Source: Dehalococcoidia bacterium (GTDB lineage Bacteria; Chloroflexota; Dehalococcoidia; UBA3495). Taken from it: DNA of 13,198 bases. Of this stretch, positions 7,724 to 13,198 are shown one piece after another. A model generated the notes under the pieces. It saw nothing but the letters and a program-made list of their open reading frames with translations. It ran no database searches and was not told the origin of the DNA. The first letter of the stretch is position 1. The number at the start of each line of letters is the position of its first letter. The stretch is from positions 12,603-25,800 of the forward strand of contig PANP01000051.1 of assembly GCA_002708395.1 (NCBI GenBank). The letters are read 5' to 3'. The position numbers and the translations under genes were made by a program.

Positions 7724-8500
7724 CTACCGTCCCTTCCACTGGGGCTTGCGCTTCTCGGCGAAGGCTTTGGGTCCCTCTTTGGAGTCTTCGGTGGTTAGCA
7801 GTTGGTCGTACATATGGTAGGTCAGCGCCGAGATATCCTGCGTGGACATATTCTGGCCTCGATACGCCAATTCTTTGAAAGCCTGAACCGCTAGGGGAGC
7901 GTTTTCTGCGATCTGGTTGGCTAGGGCTAATGACTCTTCCATCAGCTTGTCGGCGGGCACGACCCGGTTCACGAAGCCAATCTCGTAGGCTCGATGGGCA
8001 GAGATAGGAGCGGCGGTGAACACCAATTCCAATGCTGCGGGAAGGGAAATCATTTTGGGCAGGATGGTGCCAAAGGGCGGCAACAGGCTCCATTTAGTCT
8101 CGCTTATGCCAAACTGAGCGTCTTCTGACGCTACCCGCAGGTCGCACATCTGGGCGATGGACCATCCACCGGCCAGAGCAAAGCCGTTTACGGCGGCGAT
8201 GAGGGGCTTCCATGTCTGTGGCCACATATATGGCCTCTCGGAGGACATGCTCTGGGACGCTGTGGCTTGGACCCCTTCCGCGTTGTCGCTGGCTCGTTCC
8301 TTCAGGTCCCGGCCAGCGCAAAAAGCCCGCCCGGCTCCGGTGATAATCGCCACGAAGGAGTCATCCTCGCTGTCGAATTGGGTGATGGCCTCCGCCAACT
8401 CCCGCCGCAACTGGCGGTTGATGGAGTTCAACGCGGCCGGCCGGTTGAGGGTGATTGTTACGATATTTCCCGACTTCTCGTAAAGAACTGTTTCTGCCAT
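7724..8500 (-). CDS. Enoyl-CoA hydratase/isomerase (crotonase) family protein
   Basis: This 258-residue protein has the crotonase fold. Oxyanion-hole segments are GAGRAFCAGRDL (55-66) and NGFALAGG (105-112). In rat enoyl-CoA hydratase, catalysis uses E144 and E164. Aligned here, the second glutamate is E134 (AQFGISE), but the first position is S114 (GGWSIA). The missing glutamate argues against plain hydration and leaves isomerase, hydrolase or other acyl-CoA chemistry possible. The start ATG is preceded by GAGAGGAA about 5 bases upstream. It lies 67 bases after the HIT gene on the same strand and is followed by the cupin gene, suggesting one operon. A link to the acyl-CoA dehydrogenase at 4488 is plausible by function only. 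Confidence 0.9.
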   Translation of the reverse strand: MAETVLYEKSGNIVTITLNRPAALNSINRQLRRELAEAITQFDSEDDSFVAIITGAGRAFCAGRDLKERASDNAEGVQATASQSMSSERPYMWPQTWKPLIAAVNGFALAGGWSIAQMCDLRVASEDAQFGISETKWSLLPPFGTILPKMISLPAALELVFTAAPISAHRAYEIGFVNRVVPADKLMEESLALANQIAENAPLAVQAFKELAYRGQNMSTQDISALTYHMYDQLLTTEDSKEGPKAFAEKRKPQWKGR

Positions 8501-8567
8501 GTGATTCCTCTCTCAGATGTGATGGGTTGATCGCGTTCAGCGAACTTGCTGAAGGCTGATAGATTCC

Positions 8568-8939
8568 TTAAGCATACTCTTGCAGTTGCACTCCGCCTAC
8601 AACATGGAGATGCCCGTGGCTTTGGCTCTGCATTCCGTGCCGTCCGAAGTTGGATAAGACTCTGAACCCATCTGGCGCGAATGCTAGGCCCAATTCGACG
8701 GCGATGTCTCCCATGCGAGACATCAGCGTGTTCTTCCGGTCCGGCCTGTCGGTAACGAAGCCATCGCCCCATAGGTCATACTGACTCAGATGCAACTTGG
8801 GCATCACCAGTAACATAACTGGCACCCAAGTCAGCCGGTTCCGAATCACCATTATGTCGTTGTCCACGTACCAAATCTTGGCGACTCGGTCCCGGTAAGA
8901 TGTGATGTTACAAAAAACGCAGTTGGGTGATGAAGTCAA
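8568..8939 (-). CDS. HIT family protein (histidine triad)
   Basis: This 123-residue protein has the histidine-triad signature HGHLHVV (H108, H110, H112). HIT proteins bind nucleotides and hydrolyse or transfer nucleoside phosphates, for example dinucleoside polyphosphates or AMP-linked esters. C7 and C10 (CVFC) form the zinc-type CxxC seen near the start of many bacterial HIT proteins. The start is a TTG at 8939 with no convincing ribosome binding site. In the same frame upstream is ATG GCG TAT TTT followed by TGA at 8958-8960, so an extended N-terminus is blocked. It is the first gene after the promoter at 8990-9018. The specific substrate cannot be determined. Confidence 0.85.
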   Translation of the reverse strand: MTSSPNCVFCNITSYRDRVAKIWYVDNDIMVIRNRLTWVPVMLLVMPKLHLSQYDLWGDGFVTDRPDRKNTLMSRMGDIAVELGLAFAPDGFRVLSNFGRHGMQSQSHGHLHVVGGVQLQEYA

Positions 8940-8989
8940 AAGTAGATGCTCGCTGGGTCAAAAATACGCCATATCTCCGGCGCTTTGTG

Positions 8990-9018
8990 AATATAAAGGC
9001 CGCTCCAACCCTTGTCAA
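8990..9018 (-). promoter_or_regulatory. Consensus-like sigma70 promoter for the HIT-crotonase-cupin operon
   Basis: On the minus strand the -35 is TTGACA (9013-9018, 6 of 6) and the -10 is TATATT (8990-8995, 5 of 6), separated by 17 bases. Transcription would start near 8983 and read towards the HIT gene, whose TTG is about 45 bases downstream. It is the best promoter in the window. Confidence 0.7.
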
Positions 9019-9052
9019 CGCCGAGCCTCTCTAGGTTCCCGGCGGTGTATGG

Positions 9053-9082
9053 TGGACAAGGGAAATCGCCTCACCCTATGGT
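9053..9082 (+). promoter_or_regulatory. Possible promoter for moaB-like gene
   Basis: TGGACA (9053-9058, 5 of 6) and TATGGT (9077-9082, 4 of 6) with an 18-base spacer could serve as -35 and -10, with a start near 9089 and a short leader before the SD site GGGGAG at 9094. The match is modest; it is reported because the region must drive a divergent gene. Confidence 0.35.
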
Positions 9083-9105
9083 ATTATTTACTCGGGGAGT
9101 GAACC

Positions 9106-9597
9106 ATGTTTCGATTAGCCGTTTTGACCGTAAGCACTTCGGGGTCTCAGGGCCAGCGAGAGGACACCAGCGGGCAGGTCATCCAGGACATCTTGGCCCC
9201 GCCGGATTACGAAGTCGCCCGCTACGAAGTAGTGCCCGATGATCGGGAGACGATTGCTAACAAGCTGGCCGAGTGGGCCGATGCTCCGGATGTCGACCTT
9301 ATCATCTCAACCGGTGGAACCGGGCTCGGCCCCCAGGACATTACCCCCGAGGCCTGCTTGTCGGTGATTGACCGGGAAGTTCCGGGTTTGGCTGAAACCA
9401 TGAGGGCAAGGACTCTCCAGTTCACGCCCATGGCCATGCTCAGCCGCTCGGTGGCGGGGATACGGGGCAACACCCTGATAATCACCCTTCCCGGCAGTCC
9501 TAAAGGCGTGCGCGAGTGTCTGGAAGTCGTCACGCCGGTCTTGGGTCACGCTCTACAGTTATTGCACACCGAGACGGTCAGCGACCACCCCGTTTAA
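9106..9597 (+). CDS. moaB: Molybdenum cofactor biosynthesis protein, MoaB/MogA family
   Basis: This 163-residue protein binds molybdopterin and acts in late molybdenum cofactor synthesis, adenylating molybdopterin before metal insertion. The family motif is TGGTGLGPQDITPE (69-82); most members have Arg where Q77 sits. EDTSG (19-23) supplies another conserved Asp, and LPGSPKG (128-134) matches the conserved LPGSPxA/G. The length is that of a single-domain MoaB. The ATG at 9106 is preceded by GGGGAG at 9094-9099, 6 bases away. It is divergent from the HIT operon and followed by a small unrecognised gene on the same strand. A functional link to the molybdopterin formate dehydrogenase at the left edge is plausible, although the genes are not adjacent. 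MogA and MoaB are not separable from this sequence alone. Confidence 0.9.
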   Translation: MFRLAVLTVSTSGSQGQREDTSGQVIQDILAPPDYEVARYEVVPDDRETIANKLAEWADAPDVDLIISTGGTGLGPQDITPEACLSVIDREVPGLAETMRARTLQFTPMAMLSRSVAGIRGNTLIITLPGSPKGVRECLEVVTPVLGHALQLLHTETVSDHPV

Positions 9598-9694
9598 CAA
9601 GGGGCGCGCCATCGGCTATCCACGCTTCTGCGCTTATCGGTATCGGCCTTTTTCGCCTGGCACTGAATCGGCCAGGCCATCATTGACGAAAAAT

Positions 9695-9700
9695 GGGAGA
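9695..9700 (+). promoter_or_regulatory. Ribosome binding site favouring a TTG start
   Basis: GGGAGA lies 7 bases before the TTG at 9708. The in-frame ATG at 9693 has no such site upstream. This choice affects only five residues. Confidence 0.45.
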
Positions 9701-9707
9701 AACCCTC

Positions 9708-10088
9708 TTGAGTACGGATTCGAGCGCGAACAACCCGTCGAATAACAGTGAAGACAATTCCGGCGTAGGCCCCGTTTACTGGCCTAGAGTCAAAGAGATA
9801 TTGGATCGCAGCATGGAGCGATGGATAGAGCGCTGGGGAAGAGACCCTCTGCCTGGTATCCACGCCTACTATTGGGAAACTCGGGACGAATTAGCCGAAA
9901 GCGTGCTTTCCGGCGTCCGGGCCATCGAACCGGGCCTTGAGGGAAAGGACACCCAGTTAGTCCGGTCCCTGGCCCGTACGGTCCTCACCTTCGGCCGTAT
10001 GCCCCTCAGAGGCCCCTTCGTTCCCAGGGAAGAGATAGACGAGGTAATCTCCTGGATAGACTCCGGTATGCCGGAAGGCCCGGCATAG
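9708..10088 (+). CDS. Hypothetical protein, unrecognised
   Basis: This protein of about 126 residues matches no family I recognise. The first 25 residues are Ser/Asn/Asp-rich and probably disordered. A compact region then runs from WPRVKEIL to the end, with WIERWGRDPLPGIHAYYW and a C-terminal EEIDEVISWIDSGMPEGPA. The WIDSGMPEG ending resembles the ends of some c-type cytochrome-linked domains, but there is no CxxCH, so this is only a resemblance. No signal peptide or membrane segment is visible. The start is uncertain: ATG at 9693 (131 residues) or TTG at 9708. It follows moaB by about 95-110 bases on the same strand. Acid-rich, gap-free coding with typical codon use supports a real gene, but its function is unknown. 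Confidence 0.7.
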   Translation: MSTDSSANNPSNNSEDNSGVGPVYWPRVKEILDRSMERWIERWGRDPLPGIHAYYWETRDELAESVLSGVRAIEPGLEGKDTQLVRSLARTVLTFGRMPLRGPFVPREEIDEVISWIDSGMPEGPA

Positions 10089-10106
10089 CTTCATTCCAGC
10101 GAGTGG

Positions 10107-10166
10107 TTCGGCGGGCTCACCGCGAACGGTCGGATGCGTTGCTCCGTTCGTCCTGAGCTTGTCGAA
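10107..10166. repeat. Inverted repeat hairpin after the small hypothetical gene
   Basis: Arms 10107-10129 and 10144-10166 are reverse complements at 17 of 23 positions, with a 14-base loop. The right arm (GTTCGTCCTGAGCTTGTCG and neighbours) is a recurrent small repeat in many bacterial genomes, as I recall. It lies between two convergent gene ends and could block read-through in both directions. Confidence 0.6.
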
Positions 10167-10185
10167 GGACCCCGCGCCCCAGAAC

Positions 10186-10223
10186 AAAAAACCGCCGGAA
10201 CCCAGCGAACCGGGTTCCGGCGG
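10186..10223 (-). terminator. Rho-independent terminator of the NHL gene group
   Basis: A perfect 12-bp stem (10192-10203 with 10212-10223) encloses an 8-base loop. On the minus strand it is followed by six T residues (A-run 10186-10191 on plus). It lies about 36 bases beyond the stop codon of the NHL gene, as expected for the end of that transcript. Confidence 0.9.
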
Positions 10224-10258
10224 AACTTGCGCAAACTCGATCGCTCAGTTTGAGCGGG

Positions 10259-11344
10259 TTATACCAAGACCGGGTCCATGCTCTTCGCGTATACCTGGAT
10301 ACGTCCACCAAAGTGGTCCAGTACCGCAAGCCGGCCTTGTCCGTCAACCTTCACGGCGCACGGGTGGTTGAAGTTTTTCTCGTAACTGGGGTCGTTTGAA
10401 TAAGCTAGAGCCCGCTGCCGAATCATGTCCGGGTTAGAATTCAGCTTGTCCTTACCCCATTGGGAAAGGACGTGGTCGCCCTTGAGCGCGGTAACGAACC
10501 GGCCATCAGGAGCCAGCACTTGTACACGGTTGTTTAGCCAGTCTGCCACGTAGATATCGCCGTCGGCATCCACGCAGACGCTGTTGGGCCGGTTGAACTG
10601 GCCAACACCATCGCCGGATTGCCCGAAGCTGGCCATCCACTCACCGTCAGCGGTAAACTGCTGGATCCGGTCGTTGCGCCAATCGGCCACGAAAACGTTG
10701 CCGTCATTGTCCAGGGTGATACCCCAGGGCATGTTGAGCTGGCCGGGGCCGCTGCCGAAAGCACCAAACTTTCCTAGATACTTTCCGTCAAGCGTGAACT
10801 TCTGGATGCGGTGATTGCGGCTGTCGGTTACGAACATAGTGCCGTCTTTGCTTATCGCAATCCCAGCCGGGCGGTCCAACTCTCCGTCGCCGGAACCCGA
10901 CTTGCCAGGCGGTATATCCTGTCCGGCGCCATATGCAATCATACGCCCGGCGTCGTCGTTACTTGATCCTCCCTCGACGCCATCCGGCCAGCTGCGCAAA
11001 AACTCGCCATCGCTGTTAAACACAGAGATGCGGTTCAGCCATTCGTCAGCCAGGTAAACGTTTCCTTGACCATCAAGCGCAATGGCGGTGGGCCAGATGA
11101 ATTGGCCCGGGCCCGCACCGTAGGACCCGAACTCGGTGATGTACTCTTCGTTCAAGGTGACCACGCTAATATGGACACCGTCGGTCCGGTATTCATAGCC
11201 ACGGTTCACCACGTACACTACGTCGTTTTCGCCGACTGCCATGTCCACCGGGTTGCGAAAACCGGTCCCGGAGAACTCGTTGCGTCCTACGGAATGGCTA
11301 TACGCGAAGGATCGATCTTTTAACCCAAAGAAATGGGTACTCAT
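10259..11344 (-). CDS. NHL-repeat beta-propeller protein
   Basis: This 361-residue protein consists of about six NHL repeats, each of the form NRP..VA.D..GN.YVADW.NNRIQ.F..DG. Approximate blades are residues 24-63, 78-118, 152-194, 199-241, 246-288 and 324-354. NHL propellers usually mediate protein or RNA/carbohydrate binding, and some are enzymes such as peptidylglycine lyases; no catalytic signature is recognisable here. No signal peptide or membrane segment is visible at the N-terminus (MSTHFFGLKDRSFAYSH), so it may be cytoplasmic. The ATG at 11344 has AGAGGT 7 bases upstream. It follows the DUF1501 gene by 118 bases on the same strand, with no convincing terminator between them, and ends at the strong terminator at 10186-10223. 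Co-transcription with the DUF1501/DUF1800 genes is likely but inferred. Confidence 0.88.
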   Translation of the reverse strand: MSTHFFGLKDRSFAYSHSVGRNEFSGTGFRNPVDMAVGENDVVYVVNRGYEYRTDGVHISVVTLNEEYITEFGSYGAGPGQFIWPTAIALDGQGNVYLADEWLNRISVFNSDGEFLRSWPDGVEGGSSNDDAGRMIAYGAGQDIPPGKSGSGDGELDRPAGIAISKDGTMFVTDSRNHRIQKFTLDGKYLGKFGAFGSGPGQLNMPWGITLDNDGNVFVADWRNDRIQQFTADGEWMASFGQSGDGVGQFNRPNSVCVDADGDIYVADWLNNRVQVLAPDGRFVTALKGDHVLSQWGKDKLNSNPDMIRQRALAYSNDPSYEKNFNHPCAVKVDGQGRLAVLDHFGGRIQVYAKSMDPVLV

Positions 11345-11462
11345 CGCATTTACCTCTTCAATTATTGGCCGATCAGGTCTGCTCCGAGCTTACCTAGTTG
11401 CTGCTGAAGCAGCCCTTAACCGTTTGCTTAGTTAGACACCAGCCAAGACCTGCGTTCCCAGT
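11345..11462. other. Intergenic spacer between DUF1501 and NHL genes
   Basis: This 118-base spacer contains a small 5-bp hairpin (GCTGC 11400-11404 with GCAGC 11409-11413) with no T-run. I see no convincing promoter, so read-through from the DUF1501 gene is the simplest view. Confidence 0.5.
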
Positions 11463-12599
11463 CTACAGGAACTTGGTCTTCTCGAAGCTGCCACCGACTA
11501 TGGGTTTGGCGTCCAGACCCATATGGTCTTCCAGGATGCAAGTGTAGACTGACCGGAAGTCCTGGTTGTACTTCAGGTTGCCGCCTTCCTCTTGCTGATT
11601 AATATCAAGAGACGGGTACTCCCCATATATTCCGCCCTTGACTCCCTCGCCTACCGCGAAAGCGATACCAGCGGAACCGTGGTCGGTACCGGAGCCGTTG
11701 TCGGTGATCCGGCGGCCAAACTCGGTGAACATGAACAGCAATACGTTGTCGCTGGCTTGGTGCTCACGCAGGTCAGCCATGAAGTTCTCCACCGTGCTGG
11801 AGACATCAGTCCACAGTCCGGAGTGCAGAGCTGCTTGGTTGGCATGGGTGTCAAAACTGTTGTAAGGAGAGGTCGTGTAGAGCACCCGGGTGCCAAAGCC
11901 CGCCAGGTGGGTTTGAGCGATGTTCTTCATGTACTGGCCCACTGCGGTATTCGAGTACTCCACGCTGGAACTGTACTTCTCCGGAGCGGTCGCCAGAATG
12001 TCGGCTCCCTTCAGCGCGTCGGTGCCGGTGTTGCGGATGTAGTCCATTACTGCGCCTCGGCCGATGGCCGGCGAGTACATGCGTCCGAATACGTCCAGAG
12101 CCTCACTGCGCTGGGATTCGCCGTCTATTCCGGTGAGCAATCCATAGGTTTCAAGGTCGCCTACAGATGCTACGGGCACTCCGTCCTTGGCCAGCGCCCG
12201 GGGAAGGCCACGGCCAAAGTTGACGCCGGTCAAAACGTTTTCAGACGTTGGGTCCAAGTCCTTAATAACCCGGCCCAGCCAGCCTTCGTTACCCTGGGTG
12301 TCCGGCTCGCAAGTGTGCCAGATGTCCATGGAACGGAAGTGGGAATAGCTGGAATTGGGATAGCCCATGCCCAGGAAGATGGCTAGCTTGCCCTCATCCC
12401 AGAATTTCTTTAGAGGCCCCATAGCCGGATGCAAACCAAGATCATCGTTTATCGGGATGATTTGGTCGTCGGCGATGGAAAGGGACGGTCGAAAATCCCG
12501 ATACAACCCGTTGGTTCGCGGAATTATTGTATTTAACCCATCGTTACCGCCAGAGAGCGACAGAATCGCCAAGACGGGGTCTTTCTGGGTGGAAACCAT
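11463..12599 (-). CDS. DUF1501 family protein
   Basis: DUF1501 proteins have a fold related to alkaline phosphatases and sulfatases, but their function is not established. This 378-residue copy has LSGGNDGLNT (15-24), DTH (250-252), EFGRR (293-297) and TDHGSAG (305-311), typical candidate metal-site motifs. Most relatives begin with a Tat signal peptide, but this one starts directly at the core (MVSTQKDPVLAILSLSGG). In frame upstream a TGA lies about 30 bases before the ATG, so no signal peptide is encoded. The ATG at 12599 has GGAGGA (12606-12611), 6 bases away. It begins 23 bases after the stop of the DUF1800 gene. DUF1800 and DUF1501 genes commonly form pairs in other bacteria. Its partner and cell location remain unknown. 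Confidence 0.9.
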   Translation of the reverse strand: MVSTQKDPVLAILSLSGGNDGLNTIIPRTNGLYRDFRPSLSIADDQIIPINDDLGLHPAMGPLKKFWDEGKLAIFLGMGYPNSSYSHFRSMDIWHTCEPDTQGNEGWLGRVIKDLDPTSENVLTGVNFGRGLPRALAKDGVPVASVGDLETYGLLTGIDGESQRSEALDVFGRMYSPAIGRGAVMDYIRNTGTDALKGADILATAPEKYSSSVEYSNTAVGQYMKNIAQTHLAGFGTRVLYTTSPYNSFDTHANQAALHSGLWTDVSSTVENFMADLREHQASDNVLLFMFTEFGRRITDNGSGTDHGSAGIAFAVGEGVKGGIYGEYPSLDINQQEEGGNLKYNQDFRSVYTCILEDHMGLDAKPIVGGSFEKTKFL

Positions 12600-12622
12600 G
12601 TTATATCCTCCAACGCCTATTA

Positions 12623-13198
12623 TTATTCAAACTGGAATTCCGCAGTTGAGGCGATCATCTGGAACATCTCCCCTGTGCGGCGTGTGAAATCGATTTGCTC
12701 GGAACTGGAACCGTGGTGCAAGTCTCCGGACTTCTGGGCATGAGCCACCAACTCGCTGCGGGTGCCGTCATCGACCGTGATCGGTCCGATCAGGTCTAGG
12801 CATCCATCTACGAAGGTCTCAGGGGACAGGGAATCGCCGCGGCTCATCAGGCGGTCTATCAGCCCTTTCACTCCGGGGAGATCGGTGTTCCCCAACAGTT
12901 CTGAGGCGTAGTTGATTCGCTCCACCAGAGTGCCGCTGTCGATCCACTCCCGCCCGGTATGCCAGCCCTCTACCGTCGGTGGATTCATCAGGTCCATACC
13001 CATGTATTTGGGCTCTTGAGAGTGTTGGAAGAGGCCGAGTTTAATCTCCCGGTGTTCTTCGACCATTCGCAATGTGCCTGCCACTACCTCGGCAGGGCTC
13101 TTGACCTTGGCATAGCGGACCGATTCCGACTTGAACTTCTCCGAATTGAACAGTATACGCAGCATTTCGGTGATGTCGTATTCCGAGTCGAAGTACGC
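12623..13198 (-). CDS. DUF1800 family protein, C-terminal part (5'-partial)
   Basis: The frame is open to the right window edge, so only the last 191 residues are seen. Just before the internal ATG at 13165 the frame reads YFDSEYDITEMLR, matching the normal DUF1800 C-terminal region (MLRILFNSEKF). The typical segment AKVKSPAEVVAGTLR is followed by MNPPTVEGWHTGREWID, the proline/tryptophan motif near the end of the family. A short alpha-helical tail then ends at the TAA. DUF1800 proteins are of unknown function and often sit beside DUF1501 genes. The DUF1501 start is 23 bases downstream, so the two are probably one operon. Whether an export signal is present cannot be judged because the N-terminus is outside the window. 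Confidence 0.9.
   Translation of the reverse strand, partial: AYFDSEYDITEMLRILFNSEKFKSESVRYAKVKSPAEVVAGTLRMVEEHREIKLGLFQHSQEPKYMGMDLMNPPTVEGWHTGREWIDSGTLVERINYASELLGNTDLPGVKGLIDRLMSRGDSLSPETFVDGCLDLIGPITVDDGTRSELVAHAQKSGDLHHGSSSEQIDFTRRTGEMFQMIASTAEFQFE

Noticed and set aside
8958..8960. TGA in the HIT frame as a recoded codon
   Set aside because: TGA is used as a normal stop (for example fdhA ends with TGA at 2586-2588), and the conserved HIT sequence begins after it, so recoding is unnecessary.
9655..9677. Hairpin GCCTGGC/GCCAGGC after the moaB-like gene
   Set aside because: The 7-bp stem has no T-run after it on either strand, so a terminator call is not supported.
11400..11413. Hairpin GCTGC/GCAGC in the spacer after the DUF1501 gene
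   Set aside because: The stem is only 5 bp and no T-run follows.
11592..12386. Plus-strand open frame of 264 codons across the DUF1501 gene
   Set aside because: It is antisense to a gene with clear family motifs, has no ribosome binding site and resembles no protein; GC-rich sequence produces such frames.
1..13198. CRISPR array, tRNA, rRNA, integrase or transposase
   Set aside because: No evenly spaced direct repeats, no cloverleaf or rRNA-like segments and no recombinase or transposase motifs were found by reading; a covariance-model search could still reveal a small RNA.

Overview
The window (13,198 bases, GC-rich) carries twelve protein-coding genes: an upstream plus-strand block (1-6709), a minus-strand trio (6932-8939), a short plus-strand pair (9106-10088) and a minus-strand trio running off the right edge (10259-13198). 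There are no rRNA, tRNA, CRISPR or transposase genes. The mixture of acyl-CoA, crotonase, cupin, Gfo/Idh/MocA, NHL and DUF1501/DUF1800 genes, frequent GTG/TTG starts and many small GC-rich palindromic repeats suggests a free-living environmental bacterium, perhaps Chloroflexota (SAR202/Dehalococcoidia-like). That placement is an inference from gene content and was not tested by phylogeny.

Region 1 (1-2588) is the 5'-truncated end of a long formate dehydrogenase alpha subunit: NuoG-like N-terminal remnant, two [4Fe-4S] ferredoxin-type clusters, and a molybdopterin catalytic module with a Cys (not Sec) active site. Its reading frame contains three in-frame palindromic repeat elements. Region 2 (2603-6709) begins with a good sigma70-type promoter and holds a gamma-glutamyltransferase-family Ntn hydrolase, an acyl-CoA dehydrogenase and a Gfo/Idh/MocA oxidoreductase, closely spaced and probably co-transcribed. 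The Ntn hydrolase seems to lack the glutamate-binding residues and resembles the HpxW/YwrD-like branch.

Region 3 (6710-9018) is a repeat-bearing convergent spacer followed by a minus-strand operon, HIT protein, crotonase and two-domain cupin, driven by a consensus-quality promoter at 8990-9018. Region 4 (9106-10088) holds a MoaB/MogA-type molybdenum cofactor gene, functionally matched to the molybdopterin formate dehydrogenase about 6.5 kb away, and a small unrecognised protein. Region 5 (10089-13198) begins with an inverted-repeat pair and a strong minus-strand terminator, then an NHL-repeat beta-propeller, a DUF1501 protein without export signal, and the C-terminal part of a DUF1800 protein that continues past the window end.

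The most unusual features are the palindromic repeats inside the formate dehydrogenase coding sequence, the altered catalytic or binding residues in three enzyme-family members (GGT-like, crotonase, cupin), and the signal-less DUF1501-NHL pair.
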